NCBI GenBank assembly: GCA_021851465.1
Contig: JAJZDL010000133.1
Span: 1 to 7,900 of the forward strand
Direction: 5' to 3'
Origin: Acidobacteriota bacterium
GTDB taxonomy: Bacteria > Acidobacteriota > Terriglobia > Terriglobales > Acidobacteriaceae
DNA length: 7,900 nucleotides
Under the pieces are notes generated by a model. It was not told where the DNA came from and ran no database searches. It was given only the letters and a program-made list of their open reading frames with translations. Below, piece by piece: positions 4,851-7,900 of this stretch (the first letter of the stretch is position 1; every line of letters begins with the position of its first letter). A program made the translations under genes and the position numbers.

Positions 4851-5462
4851 CTAGAGGGCGAGGAAGTTCCTGAGTACCTGAAGTCCGACTTCGGCGGATT
4901 TTTCAGGGTGAAACTGAACGCCCATGACGTTGTCGCGCTCGACGGCGGCGGTAAAGGCTCCGGCGTAGAGGGTCTGGGCCGCGGTGTCTGTGGAGAGAGG
5001 CGCGCGCCAGGAGTGGGTGTAGTAGACGTAGCTGCCGGAGGGGATGCCGGAGAGCAGGCGGGAGCCGGGGCGGATGGACTCCAGCGAGTTCCAGCCCACG
5101 TGCGGAGATTTGATGCGCTGCCCGTCCAGGGTTGCGGGGAAGCGCTGGCAGCGGCCGGCGAAGCAGCCCAGGCCGGGGGTCTCCGGAGCCTCCGTGGAGC
5201 CCTGATAGAGCCACTGCAGGCCGACGCAGATGCCGAGGAACGGGATGCCTGCGGCGATGGCCTGACGGATGGCGGCGGTGAGGCCGAGGGTGTGGAGCAG
5301 CTCGGTGGAGCGGAAGTGGCCGACGCCGGGAAGAAGGATCTTCCCGGCTTGCAGCAGATCCTGGGGCGACTGGGTGACGACCACGTTTTGAGCGCCGAGA
5401 AAGCGCACGGCTTTGACGACGCTGGTGAGGTTGCCGGCCTTGTAGTCGATGATGGCGATCAT
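4851..5462 (-). CDS. hisH: Imidazole glycerol phosphate synthase glutaminase subunit HisH
   Basis: HisH hydrolyses glutamine and passes ammonia to HisF. The 203-residue protein is a class I glutamine amidotransferase of normal length. The catalytic triad is complete: nucleophile Cys79 in LGICVGLQ, and His185 and Glu187 in VQFHPEKS. The oxyanion-strand motif LPGVGHF is at 44-50, and KSPHVGWN at 118-125 matches the family. It starts at ATG 5462-5460, overlapping the hisB stop by 4 nt (ATGA) with AAGGG 6 nt upstream, so it is probably translated by coupling from hisB. It ends at TAG 4853-4851. Valine at position 80, where many homologues have Leu, is a mild variation. Confidence 0.96.
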   Translation of the reverse strand: MIAIIDYKAGNLTSVVKAVRFLGAQNVVVTQSPQDLLQAGKILLPGVGHFRSTELLHTLGLTAAIRQAIAAGIPFLGICVGLQWLYQGSTEAPETPGLGCFAGRCQRFPATLDGQRIKSPHVGWNSLESIRPGSRLLSGIPSGSYVYYTHSWRAPLSTDTAAQTLYAGAFTAAVERDNVMGVQFHPEKSAEVGLQVLRNFLAL

Positions 5463-6097
5463 AGCAGGCCCTTGGTGCTGGGCAGCAGCTCCCGCATGCG
5501 CTGGTCGCGCGAGCAGGCTCCGCGCAGGGCGCGGGCGAAGGCTTTGAAGATGGCCTCGATCTTGTGATGGTTGGAGCGGCCGTACATCGTCTTGACGTGG
5601 ACGTTGGCTTTGGCTCCGCGAGCGAAGCCGTCGAAGAAGTCGGTGACGAGCTCGGTCTGCAGGTCGCCGACGACGGGGACGGTCACCTGGTCGTCGACCA
5701 CATAGGCGACGCGGCCGGAGAGATCGACGGCGGCGACGGCCAGGGTCTCATCCATGGCCATGACGAAGTAGCCGGCGCGCAGGATGCCCTTCTTGTCGCC
5801 CAGAGCGTCGGCGAAGGCTTCGCCCAGGGCGATGCCCACGTCTTCGACGGTGTGATGCTGATCGACGTCGAGGTCGCCGACGCAGTTGAGTTGCAGGTCA
5901 AAGCCGCCGTGGCGGGTGAAGAGCTCCAGCATGTGGTCAAAGAAGCGGATGCCGGTGGAGACCTGGTAGGTTCCCTGGCCGTCGATGTTGAGGCGGAGGG
6001 AGATCTTTGTCTCGGTGGTGTTGCGCGCGAGGGTAGCGGTGCGCTGCGGCTCGGCGGGGAGTGGAGATGGGTTGGCTACCTGCTGTGAATCGCTCAT
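5459..6097 (-). CDS. hisB: Imidazoleglycerol-phosphate dehydratase HisB (monofunctional)
   Basis: It dehydrates imidazole glycerol phosphate to imidazole acetol phosphate, the substrate of HisC. The 212-residue protein contains only the dehydratase domain, without the N-terminal phosphatase domain of the E. coli enzyme, so histidinol phosphatase must be encoded elsewhere. Metal-binding motifs are intact: FFDHML (His55), HHTVED (His81, His82, Glu85) and SNHHKIE (His177, His178, Glu181). The first ~20 residues form a low-complexity extension, making the protein slightly longer than the usual 195-200. The start is ATG 6097-6095: it overlaps the hisC stop as ATGA and has GAGGA 5 nt upstream. An upstream in-frame start at 6127 would lie deep in hisC and is less likely. 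The stop overlaps the hisH start by 4 nt. Confidence 0.96.
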   Translation of the reverse strand: MSDSQQVANPSPLPAEPQRTATLARNTTETKISLRLNIDGQGTYQVSTGIRFFDHMLELFTRHGGFDLQLNCVGDLDVDQHHTVEDVGIALGEAFADALGDKKGILRAGYFVMAMDETLAVAAVDLSGRVAYVVDDQVTVPVVGDLQTELVTDFFDGFARGAKANVHVKTMYGRSNHHKIEAIFKAFARALRGACSRDQRMRELLPSTKGLL

Positions 6098-7206
6098 GCT
6101 TTTCCTCGACCTTCTGCTGGAATCCACTGCATCTCGGCGAGCGACTCGCGCAGAGCCGCGATGCCGAGGGTGACATGCTCTTCGACGCCGACGGTGATGC
6201 GGACGTAGCCGTCGCAGCCGGGGTCAGAGGAGCGATCGCGAAGGAGGACGCCGCGGCGGCGCATCAGGCTGCAGAGCTCCTGATGCCGGGGGCCGATGTC
6301 CATCAGGACGAAGTTGGCCTCGCTGGGCCAGGTTCTTACCTGAAGATCCCGCAGGGCGGCGAAGATCCGCTCGCGCCCGAGACGAACCTGCTCGGCGTAC
6401 CAGTTGATGTAGGCGTCATCGGCGACGGCCTCCGGAAGGACGGCCAGGGCGACGCCGTTGACGTTGTAGGGGGAGCTTACCTTGCGCAGGTAGCGGATGA
6501 GCTGAGGGTCGCCGGCCAGCATGCCGATGCGCAGGTTGGCCAGTCCATAGGCCTTGGAGAAGGTGCGCGCGACCATGAGGTTGGGCGTGGTGGCGAGGTC
6601 GCCGAGGGTGGTTTCGCCGTGGAAGTGGAAGTAGGCCTCATCGACCAGGAGCAGGGCCTGCGGAGCGGCCGCGGCGATGGCCAGCAGGTGTTCGCGGCGG
6701 ATGGTGGCCCCGGTGGGGTTGTTGGGTGAGGCGAGGATGATGAGCCGGGTTCTGGGGGTGATGGCGGCGAGGAAGCGCTCGAAGGGAAAGCGGAGGGTGT
6801 CGTCGGTCTGCACGCGCCGCAGCCCGGAGGTCATGAGGCTGATGGAGACGTCATACATGAAGAAGGTCGGAGTGCAGATGAGGGCCTCATCGCCCGGGTC
6901 CAGGAAGGCGCAGGAGATGAGGTGAATGGCCTCATCGACGCCGTTGGTGAGGATGAGCTGATCGGGCTGGAGGCCGAGGTGGTGGGCGACGACGCGCTCG
7001 ACCGGCTCGCGCTCCGGGTAGATGGTGAGCTCTTCGGCGGTGATCTGGCGCAGGCGGCGCAGCACGGCGGGGCTGGGGCTGAAGGTGTTCTCGTTGAAGT
7101 CCAGGCGCAGGGCGCTGCGGCCGGCCAGGGGTGGATGGTACTCCGGCATGGCGAGGACGGCCGGACGTGGCTGGGGGGGCTGGATGGGTTGACGAACAGT
7201 GCTCAT
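6094..7206 (-). CDS. hisC: Histidinol-phosphate aminotransferase HisC
   Basis: HisC is a pyridoxal-phosphate enzyme (fold type I, class I/II aminotransferase) that transfers an amino group from glutamate to imidazole acetol phosphate. The 370-residue protein has normal length. The motifs are in order: LDFNEN at 35-40, TNGVDEAI at 87-94 (cofactor phosphate binding), SPNNPTG at 160-166, VDEAY at 188-192, the Schiff-base Lys218 in RTFSKAYGLANLRIG with the phosphate-binding Arg226, and the substrate carboxylate/phosphate Arg336 in YVRITVG. The FNEN and SKAYGLANLRIG motifs mark it as HisC rather than a general aspartate aminotransferase. The start ATG 7206-7204 overlaps the hisD stop as ATGA, and the stop overlaps hisB the same way, so the four genes hisD-C-B-H form one coupled unit. 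Confidence 0.96.
   Translation of the reverse strand: MSTVRQPIQPPQPRPAVLAMPEYHPPLAGRSALRLDFNENTFSPSPAVLRRLRQITAEELTIYPEREPVERVVAHHLGLQPDQLILTNGVDEAIHLISCAFLDPGDEALICTPTFFMYDVSISLMTSGLRRVQTDDTLRFPFERFLAAITPRTRLIILASPNNPTGATIRREHLLAIAAAAPQALLLVDEAYFHFHGETTLGDLATTPNLMVARTFSKAYGLANLRIGMLAGDPQLIRYLRKVSSPYNVNGVALAVLPEAVADDAYINWYAEQVRLGRERIFAALRDLQVRTWPSEANFVLMDIGPRHQELCSLMRRRGVLLRDRSSDPGCDGYVRITVGVEEHVTLGIAALRESLAEMQWIPAEGRGKA
6103..6107 (-). promoter_or_regulatory. Ribosome binding site of hisB
   Basis: Minus-strand GAGGA lies 5 nt before ATG 6097-6095, inside the end of hisC. It supports the short form of HisB (MSDSQQ). Confidence 0.6.
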
Positions 7207-7900
7207 CGCATTCTCACGCGCACGCTCTCGGCGTGTCCTTTGAGTCCCTCGGCCTCTGCCAGGGCGATGGTGTGGGGGCCGATCTCGCGCAGAGCGTCGA
7301 GGGTGTACTGCTGGACGGTGATGATCTTGACGAAGTCCAGGACGCTGAGGCCACCGCGGATGCGGCCGTTGCGGCCGGTGGGCAGGACGTGATTGGGGCC
7401 GCTGACGTAGTCGCCCATGGACTGCGGGGTGTGATGGCCGATGAAGACCGAGCCGGCGTTCCTGACCCAGCGAAGGTCGGCTCCGGCATCCACGGTGAGA
7501 TGTTCCGGGGCCAGGCGGTTGGTGAGCAAATGCGCCTCCTCCGCAGTTCTGGTGAGGAAGGCGAAGCCTTGCTGGGCCAGGGATTGCTGGGCGAGAGGAT
7601 TGTTCTGCGACTGGCGCTTGACCTCCAGCAGGACCTCCTCGGCCAGGTCCGGCTGGCTGGTGATGAGGATGGCCAGGGCTTCGGGATCATGCTCAGCCTG
7701 GGCGACGAGATCGGCAGCGATCCCGGTGGCGTCGCCAGCCTCGCTGGTGACGACGATCTCGGTGGGGCCGGCAGGCATATCAATGCCGGTGTGGTGCGAG
7801 ACGGCCAGCTTGGCCGCGGTGACGTAGAGGTTGCCGGGGCCGACGATCTTGTCCACCGGCGCGATGGTCTCTGTGCCGTAGGCGAGGGCGGCGATGGCCT
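7203..7900 (-). CDS. hisD: Histidinol dehydrogenase HisD, C-terminal 231 residues (continues past right edge)
   Basis: HisD oxidises histidinol to histidine in two NAD-dependent steps using a zinc ion. The frame enters from the right edge, so the first part (nearly half of a ~430-residue protein) is missing. The visible portion starts at AIAALAYGTETI and includes the NAD-site motif VDKIVGPGNLYVTAAK, then IDMPAGPTEIVV. QAEHD supplies the zinc ligands equivalent to E. coli Gln259 and His262. APEHL holds the catalytic pair equivalent to Glu326/His327, MGDYVSGPNHVLPTG the zinc ligand equivalent to Asp360, and GHAESVRVR near the end the ligand equivalent to His419. All of these residues are present, so the enzyme should be active. 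It ends in a 4-nt overlap with hisC. Confidence 0.97.
   Translation of the reverse strand, partial: AIAALAYGTETIAPVDKIVGPGNLYVTAAKLAVSHHTGIDMPAGPTEIVVTSEAGDATGIAADLVAQAEHDPEALAILITSQPDLAEEVLLEVKRQSQNNPLAQQSLAQQGFAFLTRTAEEAHLLTNRLAPEHLTVDAGADLRWVRNAGSVFIGHHTPQSMGDYVSGPNHVLPTGRNGRIRGGLSVLDFVKIITVQQYTLDALREIGPHTIALAEAEGLKGHAESVRVRMR

Noticed and set aside
4016..4873. 285-codon plus-strand frame opposite hisF
   Set aside because: Gly/Ala/Asp-rich antisense shadow of hisF with no family resemblance and no ribosome binding site evidence.
5564..6729. Plus-strand frames opposite hisB and hisC (5564-6088 and 6061-6729)
   Set aside because: Their composition is that of antisense reading of GC-rich codons; the minus-strand enzymes are complete and overlap in a coherent operon.

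Overview
This window is a GC-rich bacterial chromosome segment in which every recognisable gene reads on the minus strand. It falls into two blocks: a histidine-biosynthesis operon on the right (about 3941-7900) and a decayed or rearranged defence/toxin-antitoxin block built around a type I restriction-modification locus on the left (1-3851). High GC, Shine-Dalgarno starts, tight ATGA overlaps and the wording of the His proteins are compatible with an Acidobacteriota (Terriglobia) genome. That placement is an impression from memory, not a test.

His block, in transcription order: hisD (3' part only; it runs off the right edge), hisC, hisB (dehydratase only), hisH and hisF. hisD/hisC, hisC/hisB and hisB/hisH are each joined by a 4-nt ATGA overlap. 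hisH and hisF are separated by 130 nt. hisA, often found between hisH and hisF, is not there, and no hisI/hisE follows hisF. A strong 10-bp stem lies 15 nt after the hisF stop and closes the block.

Defence block, in transcription order: a truncated Fic-family gene with an N-terminal helix-turn-helix; about 270 nt with no recognisable gene but a possible promoter; an intact-looking hsdM (N6-adenine methyltransferase); a chimeric small gene that joins the N-terminal half of a DUF1016/YhcG-type protein to the last ~25 residues of a DUF4258-type toxin; a YgiT/MqsA-like CxxC zinc protein; a 113-residue hypothetical protein; and the first 204 codons of hsdS. A 26-bp sequence carrying ribosome binding site, stop codon and overlapping start occurs at the end of hsdM and again, 24/26 identical, 994 bp away at the start of hsdS. 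This suggests that the genes between them were inserted into, or duplicated around, an originally direct hsdM-hsdS junction.

The most unusual signal is a cluster of three 25-bp stem-loops at 793-898. All fit AAC-N4-AAG-N5-CTT-N4-GTT, and the N4 stem segments differ between copies while remaining paired, an alignment-free sign of compensatory change. They lie inside the 113-residue reading frame just upstream of hsdS. I could not assign them to a known element.
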